A stretch of DNA of 64,000 bases from Nymphaea colorata (lineage: Eukaryota > Streptophyta > Magnoliopsida > Nymphaeales > Nymphaeaceae). The translations under genes were made by a program, and so were the position numbers. This document shows positions 62,750 to 64,000 of this stretch, piece by piece; positions within the stretch are counted from its first letter, which is position 1; every line of letters starts with the position of its first letter. Where the stretch lies: NCBI RefSeq assembly GCF_008831285.2, contig NC_045141.1, positions 26,835,315-26,899,314 of the forward strand, written 5' to 3'. The notes beneath the pieces were generated by a model, which ran no database searches, was not told the origin of the DNA, and saw only the letters and a program-made list of their open reading frames with translations.

Positions 62750-64000
62750 TCTTTTCGGGTCGGAACTTCAAATGAGAGTTTTAACGGATCGGGTCCTAAC
62801 AATCTGAGTAGTAACTTGGCCTGGAACCACAATCTCTGGCAACCGACGTTTGACGATATTTAAAATGTTTTGATAATACAAGAGAAATTTACAAAGCGAC
62901 CGTCAAATGTTGGCGTACTGATTAGTGGTGAAAATATAAATGACCACTTAAAGTTATAAATAACTCATATACAAATGCTTTATGAATAAGAAATATATAT
63001 AATTTCTTGAGGAAGCGGCAAGATTTTTTTTCCGAGAAACAAGCACAAATAAATCAACCATAATAAGACGAACTTAAAAATGCATTCAGCTATTGTAACT
63101 TACTAAAAAATAATGATCCGTCGATGAACCCTGATGCATTTAAGATAATGAAATAAAACAACTAAAATGCACTTAATATAAACAGATTTTATGTTGAACT
63201 TTTCAACGATACCAAATAATATTATTTTGCGTTCAACTATATCCGATTAGTGCCCTTGAATATCAGCATCAATATGATACAGATGCATTCCGGTCTGCGC
63301 CAGAAATTTTAAACCGTGTTAAATTAGGAAAAAGTTGATTTTTTTTTATTATTATCTTAATTACATGTTTTGGTTTCGCCCGATGCTGACCCGATTAGCC
63401 GATATATGAGCGGCCAATTCCATGCATCGAAAACATTGCCTCCGAATATTTTGCAAGTACATCTTTACCCTCTATCCCATGCAATAAGGCTTCGTGTTAA
63501 AGTGCAAAAAGAGGAGCTTTCTTTTAGTTTCATTTTTATCATGAAGTTTTATGGATTACCGCCATGGATATTTTAGTCATTTCCAACCCCTTATAATATA
63601 CATATAACCTGCTTTATTCAAGCTTCTTCTGACCTCCAGTCCTTCAGGTTCAAACTATCAACAGTTTGCCTTTCTAAAAGATTACGTGGGAAAATGCGTT
63701 GAATAAAAACTTACAAGGTAGCTAGTTTTCAAGTAAAATAATGATCATTAACCACTAAGCATGATTGGAACAAGAAAATAAAAATTACTGTAGCTCTAGA
63801 AGTTCAAATGTTGGATATCTTAATCAATCACAAGCATAGAACATCGAATTGAACTAACCATAAAGCCAGGGATGAATTTGAGACTCAAATGTCTCAAATC
63901 AAACCTTGATAACCCCTGCCTTGTTGGTCGAGGCCCGTGCAGCGGCCCTAGTTGTTGGTGGACCCGACGCGCTTCATTATTAGTTATCATTTACTACAAA
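62750..64000. other. Right-hand intergenic region
   Basis: Promoter side of the NHL gene, then AT-rich DNA. A 68-codon open frame at 63370-63576 has no recognisable motif. Nothing else can be supported. Confidence 0.6.

Noticed and set aside
1-64000. A gene cluster, CRISPR array or other prokaryote-style system.
   Set aside because: All genes are intron-rich, unrelated plant genes with separate promoters; no spaced short-repeat array occurs.

Overview
This window is nuclear DNA of a flowering plant. It has long AT-rich introns with GT-AG borders, plant-only gene families (a malectin/LRR receptor kinase, phloem-lectin F-box proteins, EMF2), small MITE-like insertions and no bacterial operon features. 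The species cannot be named from this sequence. Seven protein-coding genes could be rebuilt exon by exon. Every junction I joined keeps the reading frame, and six of the seven genes appear complete.

Layout, left to right: (1) 665-6985 (+), a malectin-like/LRR receptor kinase whose signal-peptide exon lies outside the window or was not recognised. (2) 7.2-13.3 kb, intergenic, with a 3 x 68-bp tandem repeat and short coding-like fragments. (3) 13675-25969 (-), EMF2, the plant Su(z)12 subunit of PRC2, with 21 coding exons and a 5' leader reaching about 27.3 kb. (4) 29419-33316 (+), a small plastid-type protein resembling Arabidopsis At4g13200. (5) 34868-37704 (-) and 41260-43589 (-), two intact F-box/PP2 (phloem lectin) paralogues. 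(6) 45896-48170 (+), a 227-aa conserved-looking protein of unknown function. (7) 48672-62665 (-), a 752-aa NHL-repeat protein resembling Arabidopsis EMB1974. The last 1.3 kb shows no gene.

The main structural event is a direct tandem duplication of about 6-7 kb (about 32.03-39.02 kb and 39.03-45.11 kb, abutting). Its left breakpoint lies inside intron 2 of the At4g13200-like gene. The duplication therefore made a second F-box/PP2 gene and also carried along a stranded copy of the neighbour's last intron and last exon, which is now frame-disrupted.

The genes are functionally unrelated: surface receptor, chromatin repression, plastid protein, ubiquitin-ligase adaptors, unknown, organelle-type NHL protein. 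I see no operon-like or biosynthetic cluster. The most interesting points are in regulation and evolution: a tandem 5' splice site next to the EMF2 zinc finger, upstream ATGs in the EMF2 leader, a near-perfect fold-back element in the intron that splits the VEFS box, the duplication junction, an Arg/Gly-coding CGG expansion in one lectin copy, and PCNA-box-like motifs in the unknown 227-aa protein.
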